The notes: generated by a model from the sequence alone, not told the origin. DNA of 64,000 bases from an uncultured Anaerolineaceae bacterium (GCA_938020565.1 CALIHP010000013.1:1-64000), one strand, 5' to 3'. Shown: positions 25,063-34,108, counted from the stretch's first letter. Numbers and translations: made by a program.

Positions 25063-26367
25063 TTACTGCGAAAGGACCTTGTTGACCGCTTCTTCCGCGG
25101 CCTGAAGCGCTTCTTCGGCGGTTGACTGCCCGTTCAGCGCAGAAACAAGATGTTCGACCATGGTATTCCGAACTTCGACCCAGGTCGGAATATTCGGATT
25201 CCCTTCGCCGTATTCGAGCCCGAGCGCGAACGCTTCGAAAAGCGGGTCGTCGGTAATAAACGGCGCGGACTGAAGCGATTTCCGCGGCGGGAGGAAAAGC
25301 GAGCTCCCGTCGATAATCGTCAGGCTCGTCGGGCTGACAATATGCCGCATCAGCGTCCAGGCGTCTTCTTTACGTTCGCTCCCAGCGTTCATCATGAACC
25401 CCGAAAACGACGACATTGTCGACGGCTTTCCGGATTCCCCGGCGGGCGGAGCGACGACGGCGACCTGCGAATACAGTTCCGGCGAAGCGTTTTTGATCTG
25501 CGCCAGGCTGAACTGTCCGGAGATGACCTGCGCCGCGGAACCACGGGCGAGCGGCGGGACGGTCGGATCGCCCGGAAGCGGCGTCAGCGACGAAGCCTGA
25601 TGAACCTCAAATAAATCGAGATAATAACGGAGCGCTTTCAGCCCCTCGGGAGAATTAAACGCCGCCGTTTTAAAATCGTCGGATAATAAATCTCCCCCCA
25701 TCGACCGCAGGATCGGCAGGTAAGCCATCTCCACGTCCGCGCCCTCAACCGGGAGCTGCAGCCCTGCGACGGTAATTCCGAGGTCGTCGCGCTTCGTCAG
25801 CTTTTCAGCGGCAGCCGCGAGGTCTTCCCAGGTCGCAGGCGGATTATCGGGATCGAGTCCGGCTTCCTCGTAAAGATCTTTCCGGTAAATCAGCATGTAA
25901 TTGGTAACCTGCACCGGCATCATCGCCAGTTTCCCGTCGACGCTCCCGGCGGAAATCAAATTGGCGAGGAAATCGTCTTTATCCGGAAGCGCTTCAAAAT
26001 ACGGCGTCAGGTCTTCGATCTGACCCTTATCCATGAAGCCGGCGCTGGCCGCGACACCATGCATAAATAAATCAGGGCCGACGTTCGCCGACAACGCGGT
26101 CGTCAGCTTCGTCGAAAGATCGCCCCATGGAATAAATTCGACGGTCACGGAAAATTTCGGGTTATTCTGATTGAAATTTTCGATGACCTGATTGAAGGCT
26201 TCCTGAATATCGGCGGTGTTCCCCGCGACCCAGACCGTCAGCTTCCCGTCGCTAACCGGTTCCGCGTCCATGATTTCGCCGGCGTCGTCGGCCAGAACCG
26301 CGGCCGCGCCGATCAGGAGAATGAAAACAACTAAACATAAAACGAACAACGACTTCTTATTTTTCAT
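25063..26367 (-). CDS. extracellular sugar-binding protein (family 1)
   Basis: A 434-residue exported binding protein of a CUT1 importer. It has a signal peptide (KNKK, hydrophobic stretch, VLADD) without a lipobox cysteine, then KLTVWVAGN, PDLFMHGVAASAGFMDKGQIEDLTPYF, NYMLIYRKDLYEEAGLDPDNPPATWEDL and FSGFMMNAGSERKEDAWTLMRHI, all typical of family 1 solute-binding proteins. GGAAGGAG lies seven bases before the ATG. It is the third gene of the LacI operon. Confidence 0.93.
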   Translation of the reverse strand: MKNKKSLFVLCLVVFILLIGAAAVLADDAGEIMDAEPVSDGKLTVWVAGNTADIQEAFNQVIENFNQNNPKFSVTVEFIPWGDLSTKLTTALSANVGPDLFMHGVAASAGFMDKGQIEDLTPYFEALPDKDDFLANLISAGSVDGKLAMMPVQVTNYMLIYRKDLYEEAGLDPDNPPATWEDLAAAAEKLTKRDDLGITVAGLQLPVEGADVEMAYLPILRSMGGDLLSDDFKTAAFNSPEGLKALRYYLDLFEVHQASSLTPLPGDPTVPPLARGSAAQVISGQFSLAQIKNASPELYSQVAVVAPPAGESGKPSTMSSFSGFMMNAGSERKEDAWTLMRHIVSPTSLTIIDGSSLFLPPRKSLQSAPFITDDPLFEAFALGLEYGEGNPNIPTWVEVRNTMVEHLVSALNGQSTAEEALQAAEEAVNKVLSQ

Positions 26368-26393
26368 CTTTTTCTCCTTCCAAAAAAGAAAAA

Positions 26394-27734
26394 CTAAGGC
26401 CTCAGGACGGCCCCCTGGCGGAGGAGCCAGTCCTGAAGTTTACGAACGTCAAGATCCGCCGGGCTCTTTTTCTCCCGGACGGAAAGCGCCGCCGCGGTTC
26501 CCGCCGCCTGACCGATCGCCATGCAGCTCGGGGTCACCCTGGTCGAGGAAAAGGCGGTATGCGTCACCGAAATACAGCGTCCGTTCAGCAGCAGGTTTTT
26601 AATTTTCAGCGGCAGCAGGCACCGATACGGGATATCGTACGCCAGGCCATTTTGGATCCCCTGATACGCCAGCGCGTTCCCGGTCGGATCATGAAGATCC
26701 AGCGGATAGCCGGAATGAGCGATGCGATCCGCGAACGGGCGCGAGCGGACGATATCCGCCGAGCTCAGGACGTACCGCCCGCTCATCCGCCGCGTCTCCC
26801 GGACGCCGATCTCCGGCGCGGTATGGCTCAGGAACGACCGGGAAAAGCCAGGGATATATTCGCGGACGAACTCGGTCAGATCGGCTGCCTGCCGCCGGCC
26901 TTCCCGTTCGGCGTCGGTCAAATCGCGCGTGTCTGTCCCGCTGCGTTTGATCACCCGCGTCGTGTTAACCGAGACCTCGCCGGGGTTAAGTCCGACAAAA
27001 AAGAGGAGGCGATCACGCGGAATCGACTTCGGACCGTGCTCCGCCCAGTGCCTGAAGAAGCCCGAGACGCCGGTCAGCGGGATCCGGTCGAGCTCGGGGA
27101 TCAGGCTCCCGGAAAAGAATTCGTCGGGATGGGCGATGAGATACGATTTGACCTCGTCGAGATCGACGCCTCCCAGAACGAAATTCATCGTCATCGGCTG
27201 CGTCAGCCCGTCCGTTTTCCTGCCCATGTAAAAGGGATTCCCGGCGAGCCAGGCAAGATCGCCGTTCCCGGTCGAATCGATATACAGCTCGGCGCTGAGC
27301 GTCGTTATTCCCGAGGGATTTACGACCTGAATCGAACGAACCCGATCTCCCTCGACCTCTGCCCCGATCAGGCGTGAATGATACAGGACATCGACGCCCG
27401 CTTCCGCGAGCAGTTCATCGATCAACCGCTTATAGATTTCACCGTTGAACGGCGTAACCGTAGAAACGAACCCGATCGTATCACGAACGTGTCCCGGAGA
27501 ACCGCCGCGCTCGACCAGCGCAGAGACGATCTGCTGCGCGATGCCGCCGACGACCTGATTCCCACGGGAATCATGGAACGACATCCAGGGATAAACGAGC
27601 GCGTTCGTCGACGAGCCGCCGGCAAAAGCGCATTGCTCGATCAGGAGGGTCTGAGCGCCGTTTCGCGCCGAAGCTAAAGCGGCCGTGATTCCGGACGGTC
27701 CCCCGCCGCAGACGATCGTCTGATACGGGTTCAT
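26394..27734 (-). CDS. FAD-dependent oxidoreductase (FAD_oxidored family)
   Basis: A 446-residue flavoprotein with the N-terminal dinucleotide-binding motif CGGGPSGITAALASARNGAQTLLIE, then GGSSTNALVYPWMSFHD, the LYIDSTGNGDLAWLAG motif and the C-terminal LLNGRCISVTHTAFSSTRVTPSCMAIGQAAGTAA, all hallmarks of the PF12831-type oxidoreductases found in glycan-utilisation loci. It may oxidise or dehydrate the imported sugar. The ATG at 27734 overlaps the LacI stop (ATGA), so the two are coupled; the frame continues upstream inside lacI but without homology. Confidence 0.85.
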   Translation of the reverse strand: MNPYQTIVCGGGPSGITAALASARNGAQTLLIEQCAFAGGSSTNALVYPWMSFHDSRGNQVVGGIAQQIVSALVERGGSPGHVRDTIGFVSTVTPFNGEIYKRLIDELLAEAGVDVLYHSRLIGAEVEGDRVRSIQVVNPSGITTLSAELYIDSTGNGDLAWLAGNPFYMGRKTDGLTQPMTMNFVLGGVDLDEVKSYLIAHPDEFFSGSLIPELDRIPLTGVSGFFRHWAEHGPKSIPRDRLLFFVGLNPGEVSVNTTRVIKRSGTDTRDLTDAEREGRRQAADLTEFVREYIPGFSRSFLSHTAPEIGVRETRRMSGRYVLSSADIVRSRPFADRIAHSGYPLDLHDPTGNALAYQGIQNGLAYDIPYRCLLPLKIKNLLLNGRCISVTHTAFSSTRVTPSCMAIGQAAGTAAALSVREKKSPADLDVRKLQDWLLRQGAVLRP

Positions 27735-28738
27735 GGGCGCGCTCCAAGCGGCCTGGTCGAACCGCGAACGACTAATTCGAGCGGAACGACCATTCCAACC
27801 GGGCCCATAAGGTTCTTCTGAATCAACGAAATCAGCAGCTGAACCGCCAGCGTTCCGAGCCTCCACTGTGGGATATGAATCGTCGTCAGCGGCGGCGACT
27901 GGATCCCGGTCACGGGAAGATCCGAAAAGCCCATGACCGAAATATCGTCCGGAACGCAGAGACCTTCGTCTCGGATCGCCCGGAGCGCGCCGATCGCCAT
28001 CCAGTCCGACAGCGCCAGAACCGCGGTCGGTCTCTTTTTCCGTTCGAGAACCTCGGCCATCGCTTCATAGCCGGCTTCTTCATTGAAGCTGTTTCTGGTC
28101 ATAATCGATATTTCCGACGGCTGCGACAGGATTTCCTGAACCCCGAGGATCCGATCGCGAAAAACGTTAAGTCTTTCCGATCCGTTCAGGATGCAAATTT
28201 CGCGATGGCCCGATTCGTAAAGATATTTCGCGGCGATCCTCCCGCCGCCGACGTTATCCGGCGTCACGTAATTCAAGCGCTCTTCGTATTCAAGGTACCG
28301 CCCGATAAAAACGGTGGGAAACGGATACGCGCTGATCTTCTTGATAACGTTGTCGGGGATCGGAACGCCGGCGACGATCAGTCCGTCTAAATCGCCCCGC
28401 TTCAGCAGCTCGGACTCAAACAGACTGCCGCCAAAAATCGGCGTGAAGGAAAACGTCGCGTGCCGCCGATCGGCCTCGAAACCGGCGCCGGAAACGACTT
28501 CATAGAAAAAACTCGATTCCGGCGAAGCGCTGTCATATCCGGAAACGACCATGCCGAGTTTTAACGGCAGCCCGCTTTTGATCTTTTCCGGGATTTCGAG
28601 ATTCATCGCCGCCATCGTCTCCAGAACGAGCGTCTTCGTCTTCAGTGAAACGTTGTCCTGTCCGTTCATGACTCTGGACACGGTCGCGATCGAAACGCCC
28701 GCACGGGTCGCGATATCTGTAATTGTAATTTTTTTCAT
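27731..28738 (-). CDS. LacI family transcription regulator
   Basis: A 335-residue repressor with a LacI helix-turn-helix at residues 4-24 (ITDIATRAGVSIATVSRVMNG), the hinge region near 50, and a periplasmic-binding-protein-like sensor domain (MVVSGYDSASPESSFFYEVVSG to FSDLPVTGIQSPPLTTIHIP). As first gene of the operon it probably autoregulates and controls the downstream sugar genes. A candidate promoter is TTGAAA (28796-28801), 18 bases, TAAGAT (28772-28777), reading leftwards. Confidence 0.92.
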   Translation of the reverse strand: MKKITITDIATRAGVSIATVSRVMNGQDNVSLKTKTLVLETMAAMNLEIPEKIKSGLPLKLGMVVSGYDSASPESSFFYEVVSGAGFEADRRHATFSFTPIFGGSLFESELLKRGDLDGLIVAGVPIPDNVIKKISAYPFPTVFIGRYLEYEERLNYVTPDNVGGGRIAAKYLYESGHREICILNGSERLNVFRDRILGVQEILSQPSEISIMTRNSFNEEAGYEAMAEVLERKKRPTAVLALSDWMAIGALRAIRDEGLCVPDDISVMGFSDLPVTGIQSPPLTTIHIPQWRLGTLAVQLLISLIQKNLMGPVGMVVPLELVVRGSTRPLGARP

Positions 28739-28771
28739 AAAGCTGCAAATCCGATCGCTTTTTTTACATTT

Positions 28772-28801
28772 ATCTTACTTTTATCCGTGCGAAAATTTCA
28801 A
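28772..28801 (-). promoter_or_regulatory. putative promoter of the LacI operon
   Basis: TTGAAA and TAAGAT, 18 bases apart, reading leftwards, about 35 bases before the lacI start. Confidence 0.45.
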
Positions 28802-28850
28802 GTAACAATCGACATCTTTAATCCATGACGAACCTCTTCATCGGCGGAAT

Positions 28851-28879
28851 TTGACTTTTTCCGGGGAGTGGGGTATATT
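28851..28879 (+). promoter_or_regulatory. promoter of tRNA-Arg
   Basis: TTGACT (28851-28856), 17 bases, TATATT (28874-28879), followed by the tRNA 24 bases later. Confidence 0.7.
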
Positions 28880-28903
28880 TCTATTTGCTTGATTTACGGG
28901 CAG

Positions 28904-28977
28904 GCCCTCGTAGCTCAATTGGATAGAGCGTTTGCTTGCGGAGCAAAAGGCTGGGGATTCGAGCTCCTCCGAGGGCG
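28904..28977 (+). tRNA. tRNA-Arg (anticodon GCG)
   Basis: A complete cloverleaf: acceptor arm GCCCTCG/CGAGGGC, D arm GCTC/GAGC with a loop containing GGA (A20, an arginine identity base), anticodon stem TTTGC/GCAAA with loop TTGCGGA giving anticodon GCG at 28938-28940, a five-base variable loop, and T arm GGGGA/TCCTC around TTCGAGC. The discriminator is G. CCA is not encoded. Most bacteria read CGN codons with an ACG (inosine) anticodon, so GCG is noteworthy. Confidence 0.9.
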
Positions 28978-28984
28978 CAAAAAA

Positions 28985-29008
28985 ACTGGTTATAAAACCA
29001 GTTTTTTT
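28985..29008 (+). terminator. Rho-independent terminator after tRNA-Arg
   Basis: ACTGGTT-ATAA-AACCAGT (28985-29002) followed by a run of T; the A-run before it makes it potentially bidirectional, which would also stop fbp transcripts arriving from the right. Confidence 0.85.
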
Positions 29009-29130
29009 ATTCAGGCGCCAGGCGTTGGAAACTACGCCCGGTGGTTATCGCTGACCAGCCGCCGTCCGACGGCCGGATCCCGATAACATGGGATATCCCG
29101 TCCGGTCTCGCTCCCGCCCCCTGAAGCGCT

Positions 29131-31116
29131 TTATCCGTTCCCGCGCGCAGGATCGCTGACGCGCTGCTTAATCCGGCCCTGCCGAAACGCGCTCAGCAGC
29201 TTCTTCAAATCCTGCGTCTTCCGTTCGAGCCGTTTTCCGACGTCGGAATCCCCAACCTTCAGCCGGTCCTGCGGAGCGTCGAAGACCTCCTCCTGTGACA
29301 GGATATCGCTGTTATTCGAGATCGCCGCCTCCAGCCCCGGGAACGGTTCATGCGCGGCGATTCGCATCCCGTAGGAATCAAAAATGAGCGTGTACCCGGC
29401 GATCCCGGTTTTCGGCTGATACGCCTTGCAGAACCCGCCGTCGATAACGATGACCTTTCCGCCGCCTTTGATCGGCGATTCGCCCTTTTGAGCCGCGACC
29501 GGAACGTGGCCGTTGATAATATGCCCTACGGTCGGATCGAGGTCAAACTCCCGGAGCAGGACGTCGGCGAAACCGGGATCGTTAATCATCGCATAATATG
29601 GATTATCGTCCTCTTTCCAGGCCGCCTTATCCTCGATAAAAAGTCGCTCGAACGTCGTGATATGATCGCGGCCGAAAAGCGGAGAATTCCGTCCGCACCA
29701 TAAAAACCAGAGGAAGTCCATCCCGTTCGCCTTTTCCTCCGATCCCGGGACCCCGTAATACCCCTGCCGGACGAGCGTATCGGCGGCGTCGAATAACGCG
29801 CGCCCCGAGACGGGTTCCTGATTGATTTCCAGCTCCATGAAGCTCCCATCCTCGTTCATCGGAACGCAGCCATGGAACAGGAGGTTTCCATTGAAAACGA
29901 GATAAAGCGACCCGACGCCATACAGGAAACGGATATGCTCCTGGAGCTTATAGCTGTTCGTAAACGAAGTCACGAGCCGGTCGACAATCGACGCTTCCGT
30001 CGGCGTCAGTTCGTACGGCGCTTTCGGATCGACGGTTTTCAGGTCGTCCAGATCGATCGGATAGACCGCGTCGCCGATCCGGATCGTCTTAGCCGCGAAA
30101 TCGATCCGTTCGAGGAGCCGCCGATCGTCCATCTTATATTCAGGATGACGAAGGAGGAGCTGGCCTTCGAGTTTAAACAGCAGGACAGCGACCGCCTGAT
30201 ACATTTTTGACAGCAGCGTCAAATCCTTTGACGATGGAACGGACTCCTGCGGCTTGAGCGCAAAACGCGGCGAGGCCTCGTAAGTTTCCTGTGCGAAAAT
30301 CGCGAGCGGACGCAGGTTGATCCCATAAGCCGTCTCAAGGCTGTCCAGATTTCCATATTTAATCGCGTTGAACAAAACGGCGGCGATACAGGCGGACGAC
30401 CCCGCCGCCGCGCCCATCCATAAAACGTCATGGTTGCCCCATTGGATATCGACCGCGTGATGTTCCATGAGGCTTTCGATGATAATATCGGGACGCTGGC
30501 CGCGGTCGAAAAGGTCGCCGACGATATGGAGCTGGTCAACGATGAGCCGCTTAATCACGGTCGCAAGCGTGATAATCATGTCCTCGGCGCTCCCGACCTC
30601 GATCATCGTCTGGATCAGCTGCTCGTAGTATTCCTCACGCTGCGTGTCCTCCGCGTTGATCAGCTCATTCAGGATAAAGTTGTATTCCTCCGGGATCGCT
30701 CGGCTGACCTTCTTCCGCGAATATTTAACCGAAACCAGGCGGCAGACTTCAATCAGCTGGTGCAGCGTGACCATGTACCATTCATTAATGTTCTCGATCC
30801 CCTTTTCTTTCAGCTCGCGGAGCTTCTTTTCCGGATAGTAAATCAGGGTCGACAGCTGCGCCCGTTCGGTCGAATTCAGGATCTTTCCGTAGAGCTTGTC
30901 TACCTTCTGCCGGATTTCGCCGGAAGCGTTATTCAATATATGGGTAAACGCCTCGTGCTCGCCATGCAGGTCGGACATGAAATGTTCGGTGCCTTTGGGA
31001 AGCTGCCGAAGCGCTTCATAGTTGATAATCTCGGTCACGGCCGACCGGATCGTCGGATATTTCTCCGCTAAAAGTTCGAGATACTTCGTCTCTTCGTTGA
31101 GTTTCTGTTGGTTCAT
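29131..31116 (-). CDS. fbp: fructose-1,6-bisphosphatase class III
   Basis: The gluconeogenic phosphatase of the Firmicutes-type class III (FBPase_2), 661 residues, close to the usual ~650. It has metallophosphatase motifs: SDLHGEHEAF, VGDLFDRGQRPD, QWGNHD and HIINGHVPV with VIDGGFCKAYQ. The ATG at 31116 was chosen for its GAAGGA ribosome site; the frame also starts nine codons earlier at a TTG. Transcribed alone and leftwards; the gap 31117-31417 holds the opposing rplS promoter and only weak -10 candidates for fbp (such as TAGAAT at 31213-31218, reading leftwards). Confidence 0.95.
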   Translation of the reverse strand: MNQQKLNEETKYLELLAEKYPTIRSAVTEIINYEALRQLPKGTEHFMSDLHGEHEAFTHILNNASGEIRQKVDKLYGKILNSTERAQLSTLIYYPEKKLRELKEKGIENINEWYMVTLHQLIEVCRLVSVKYSRKKVSRAIPEEYNFILNELINAEDTQREEYYEQLIQTMIEVGSAEDMIITLATVIKRLIVDQLHIVGDLFDRGQRPDIIIESLMEHHAVDIQWGNHDVLWMGAAAGSSACIAAVLFNAIKYGNLDSLETAYGINLRPLAIFAQETYEASPRFALKPQESVPSSKDLTLLSKMYQAVAVLLFKLEGQLLLRHPEYKMDDRRLLERIDFAAKTIRIGDAVYPIDLDDLKTVDPKAPYELTPTEASIVDRLVTSFTNSYKLQEHIRFLYGVGSLYLVFNGNLLFHGCVPMNEDGSFMELEINQEPVSGRALFDAADTLVRQGYYGVPGSEEKANGMDFLWFLWCGRNSPLFGRDHITTFERLFIEDKAAWKEDDNPYYAMINDPGFADVLLREFDLDPTVGHIINGHVPVAAQKGESPIKGGGKVIVIDGGFCKAYQPKTGIAGYTLIFDSYGMRIAAHEPFPGLEAAISNNSDILSQEEVFDAPQDRLKVGDSDVGKRLERKTQDLKKLLSAFRQGRIKQRVSDPARGNG

Positions 31117-31327
31117 GAGGTTATTCCTTCTTTTCATTTCCAATTCTTACCTGTTGTCCGTCCCGGATGCGGAACGGACTGCGTTTTTTCGCGTCGTTTC
31201 CTCTATACCCTAATTCTACTTCCCCGGGCCGGATTTTCCGTTCTGACTTCGCGTGGGAAAGCATGGTATGATATACGTTCAATCGGCCGGTTCGGTTCCC
31301 GTCCCCATCCTCAGGATTCCCCCGTTT

Positions 31328-31356
31328 TTGACATGCAAAAGAGCTTATGATATAAT
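31328..31356 (+). promoter_or_regulatory. consensus promoter of rplS
   Basis: TTGACA (31328-31333) and TATAAT (31351-31356), both perfect, 17 bases apart, with an extended -10 TG. The leader to the rplS ATG is about 55 bases; no clear L19-type leader structure was identified. Confidence 0.88.
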
Positions 31357-31417
31357 TTGTTCTCGCGTTAGTTATACGTAAAAAGAGAAGCAGCCCTGTA
31401 AGGATTAGGTAAGAACT

Positions 31418-31762
31418 ATGACGGATATTTTACGAACAGTCGAATCGCCGGTCAACGAGAACGTCCCGGAATTATTCCCGGGAGATCAGGTATCGGTTCA
31501 TGTCAAAATCAAAGAAGGCAACCGCGAACGGATTCAGGAGTTCAAAGGCGTTGTCCTGTTTACCCATAACAACGGCAATACCTCCACGTTCACCGTTCGC
31601 CGCGTCGCGTCCAACGGAGTCGGCGTTGAACGAACTTTCTTAACCCGTTCGCCGCGGATCGCGAAGGTCGTCGTCGAGCGCCATAGTCAGGTTCGCCGCG
31701 CCCGCCTTTTCTATCTCCGCTCACGCAGCGGCAAGAGCGCAAGGCTAAAGCAGAAATTTTAA
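31418..31762 (+). CDS. rplS: ribosomal protein L19
   Basis: A 114-residue large-subunit protein at the interface with the 30S. Family signatures are FPGDQVSVHVKIKEGNRERIQEFKGVV, TFTVRR and the C-terminal VVERHSQVRRARLFYLRSRSGKSARLKQK. In most bacteria rplS follows rpsP-rimM-trmD; here it stands alone with its own strong promoter and terminator. Confidence 0.97.
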   Translation: MTDILRTVESPVNENVPELFPGDQVSVHVKIKEGNRERIQEFKGVVLFTHNNGNTSTFTVRRVASNGVGVERTFLTRSPRIAKVVVERHSQVRRARLFYLRSRSGKSARLKQKF

Positions 31763-31795
31763 TCGCTTTCATGGGCTGTAACACGCGGTAAAATC

Positions 31796-31827
31796 AAATC
31801 AGGGGTTTTCTTTGCCCCTGATTTTTT
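31796..31827 (+). terminator. Rho-independent terminator of rplS
   Basis: AATCAGGGG (31796-31804), a nine-base loop, CCCCTGATT (31814-31822) and a run of seven T. Confidence 0.92.
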
Positions 31828-31889
31828 TCAATTCCAGACAGGCGCGGTTGAAAAATATTCCGCCGCCGTTTTGACGAAGGATAGAAAAT

Positions 31890-32678
31890 ATGGACCCATC
31901 GCCGATGAACCAACCCGCCGCCATTTTCCGCCCCGTTATTGGAATCGTCTGCGCGGAGAACGATCCGACGCCGCCCGGCGAAAGCCGGAAGAATCAGGCC
32001 GGCGTCCGCTACGTCGAAGCGGTCCGCAGCGCGGGCGGGCTCCCGCTCCTGATCCCGCTTCAGTATCCGACCGGCGAAATCGACCGGCTGACCCGGCTTT
32101 TCGACGGGATCCTGATTATCGGGGGGAACGACGTCGATCCGAAACGGTATAACGGCGTTCCCGATCCCTCCGTCTCCGCGCCCGACTCGGAACGCGACGC
32201 GTTGGAAATCGCGATCGTGCGGCTGGCGGCGGAACAGGACCTGCCGCTGTTCGGTATCTGCCGCGGGGAACAGGTTATGAACATTGCTATGGGCGGAACG
32301 CTTTATACCGACCTCCCATCGCAGTTTCCAACCGTCCTCCGCCATCAGCAAAGCGACGATACGCCGGTTTCAAAGCTGACGCAGCGCGTCAGAATCGATC
32401 CGGCGTCCAGACTGTACGCAATCGTCGGAGCCGAAACGATCTGGACAAATACGTTCCATCATCAGGCCGTCCAACGGCTCGGGAACGGATTCCGCGTCGC
32501 GGCGGCGGCGACCGACGGCGTCGTCGAAGCGATCGAGATCCCCGAACGAAGCTTCTTCATCGGGGTGCAGTGGCATCCCGAAGGGCTCCAGGACCACGCT
32601 GAGGAAGCGCGCCTTTTCAAAGCGTTCGTCGCCGCCGCGGCGGCGCGCGCCGAAAATCGGGAAGCGGAGGCGAAATGA
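31890..32678 (+). CDS. class I glutamine amidotransferase-like hydrolase (PuuD/peptidase C26)
   Basis: A 262-residue protein of the gamma-glutamyl-gamma-aminobutyrate hydrolase family, with the nucleophile Cys in FGICRGEQ, the catalytic His in GVQWHPEG and the typical GILIIGGNDVDPKRY start of the glutaminase fold. The natural substrate may be a gamma-glutamyl compound. AAGGA lies eight bases before the ATG. Its stop overlaps the folK-folP start (ATGA), an unusual pairing with folate synthesis. Confidence 0.9.
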   Translation: MDPSPMNQPAAIFRPVIGIVCAENDPTPPGESRKNQAGVRYVEAVRSAGGLPLLIPLQYPTGEIDRLTRLFDGILIIGGNDVDPKRYNGVPDPSVSAPDSERDALEIAIVRLAAEQDLPLFGICRGEQVMNIAMGGTLYTDLPSQFPTVLRHQQSDDTPVSKLTQRVRIDPASRLYAIVGAETIWTNTFHHQAVQRLGNGFRVAAAATDGVVEAIEIPERSFFIGVQWHPEGLQDHAEEARLFKAFVAAAAARAENREAEAK

Positions 32679-33982
32679 ACGTTACGTTAGGGCTCGGATC
32701 GAATCTCGGAGACCGCGCGGAAAACCTTCGCCTCGCGATCCAGCTCCTCGCGCCGACCGTCGCCGTCAGAAAAATTTCGTCGATCTACGAAACCGCTCCC
32801 TGGGGATTCGCCGACCAGCCCGCTTTCTATAATCTCGCGCTGATCGGAGAGACCGAGCTCGGGCCGCGGGATCTTCTATCCTTCGTAAAGCATGTCGAAG
32901 CGCGCATGGGACGGAAAAAGACGTTCCGCTACGGACCGCGCCAGATCGATATCGATATTCTGTTTTACGAAAATGAAGCGGTGCGAACCGAATCGTTAAC
33001 CATTCCGCACCCGCGTTATAAGGAGCGCCGCTTTGTCCTGGAGCCGCTTTGCGAAATCGCGCCGGACGGAGCCGATCCGGTCAGCGGCGAACCGTTCGCG
33101 GCGCTGCGCAGCGCCGCTCCGCCGGACGAAGCGCGCCGCTTAGACCTGCCGGCGTCGGTGAAACGGCCAATCCTGCGTTTCGGAGTACGAACGTACGCAA
33201 TGGGGATCCTCAACCTGACCCCGGACAGCTTCTCCCGGGACGGCGTCTACGCGGAGCTTCCCCAGAGCGACGCCGCGATCCGCCGGGCGCTCGCGCAGGC
33301 GGAGGGATTTCTCCGCGCCGGGGCGGATATCCTCGACCTGGGGGCGGAATCGACCCGCCCCGGATACCGTCCGGTCCCGGAAGCGGAAGAAATCTCAAGG
33401 CTCCTCCCGGTTCTCAGCGCGATCCGCGAACGCTTTCCGGAAGCGATCCTGTCGGTCGATACGATGAAAGCGGCGACAGCGGAAGCCGCGCTTCGGACCG
33501 GCGCGGACTGGATCAACGACGTCAGCGGCGGGGATCATGACCCGCGCATGCGCCCGCTCGCCGCGGAACATGGATGCTTCTTCGTCGCGATGCGCTGGGA
33601 GACTTTCCAGCCGGACGCGGAGCCGATCGCCGATCAGGCCGCCCGCCAGTTGAAGGAATCAGCTGAAAAGGCGCTTTCCGCCGGAATCCGAAAGGACCGG
33701 CTGATCCTCGATCCGGGAATCGGGTTCGGAACGGGCGTCTGGGATAACGTCGAACTCATGCGCGCGCTCCCGCGCTTCAGCGCGATCGGGTTCCCGATCC
33801 TGATCGGGCCAAGCCGGAAATCCGTCGTCGGGAAAACGCTGCGCAGGCCGCCGGAAGACCGCCTCGGAGGGACCGCCGCGCTTGCTGCGGCCGGGGTCGC
33901 CGCCGGCGTCGACATCGTCCGTGTTCATGACGTCGACTGCATGACGCAGGTTCTGCGCATCGGCGACCTGATCTGGCGTTAA
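32675..33982 (+). CDS. folKP: bifunctional HPPK-DHPS (FolK-FolP fusion)
   Basis: A 435-residue fusion of two successive folate enzymes. Residues 1-~135 are 6-hydroxymethyl-7,8-dihydropterin pyrophosphokinase (GLGSNLGDRAENL, RKISSIYETAPWG, GPRQIDIDILFYE). Residues ~173-433 are dihydropteroate synthase (YAMGILNLTPDSFSRDG, LDLGAESTRPGYRPV, SVDTMKAATAEAAL, LDPGIGFG, IGPSRKSVVG). Both sets of motifs look intact. A linker of about 35 residues joins them. Fusions of this kind are known in plants and fungi and occur sporadically in bacteria. Translationally coupled to the upstream hydrolase gene. Confidence 0.94.
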   Translation: MNVTLGLGSNLGDRAENLRLAIQLLAPTVAVRKISSIYETAPWGFADQPAFYNLALIGETELGPRDLLSFVKHVEARMGRKKTFRYGPRQIDIDILFYENEAVRTESLTIPHPRYKERRFVLEPLCEIAPDGADPVSGEPFAALRSAAPPDEARRLDLPASVKRPILRFGVRTYAMGILNLTPDSFSRDGVYAELPQSDAAIRRALAQAEGFLRAGADILDLGAESTRPGYRPVPEAEEISRLLPVLSAIRERFPEAILSVDTMKAATAEAALRTGADWINDVSGGDHDPRMRPLAAEHGCFFVAMRWETFQPDAEPIADQAARQLKESAEKALSAGIRKDRLILDPGIGFGTGVWDNVELMRALPRFSAIGFPILIGPSRKSVVGKTLRRPPEDRLGGTAALAAAGVAAGVDIVRVHDVDCMTQVLRIGDLIWR

Positions 33983-34007
33983 CCGGAAAGTTTCGAAGGA
34001 GGACGTA

Positions 34008-34037
34008 TTGAAAAACGCCGGTCATTTCGATTAGAAT
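34008..34037 (+). promoter_or_regulatory. putative promoter of the ROK kinase gene
   Basis: TTGAAA (34008-34013), 18 bases, TAGAAT (34032-34037), about 70 bases ahead of the start codon. Confidence 0.5.
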
Positions 34038-34108
34038 TAATTCAGTTCATCTTTCAATAAAACCGCCCGATTCCACGGCGGAAGAAAAAGCAGGAGGACG
34101 CAAAGCTT

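Noticed and set aside
28868..29086. A 72-codon plus-strand frame over the tRNA
   Set aside because: It is the usual read-through translation of a tRNA gene; the cloverleaf and terminator explain the sequence.
28904..29130. tRNA-Arg as integration site for a mobile element
   Set aside because: No duplicated tRNA 3' end, integrase or phage gene was seen on either side within the window.
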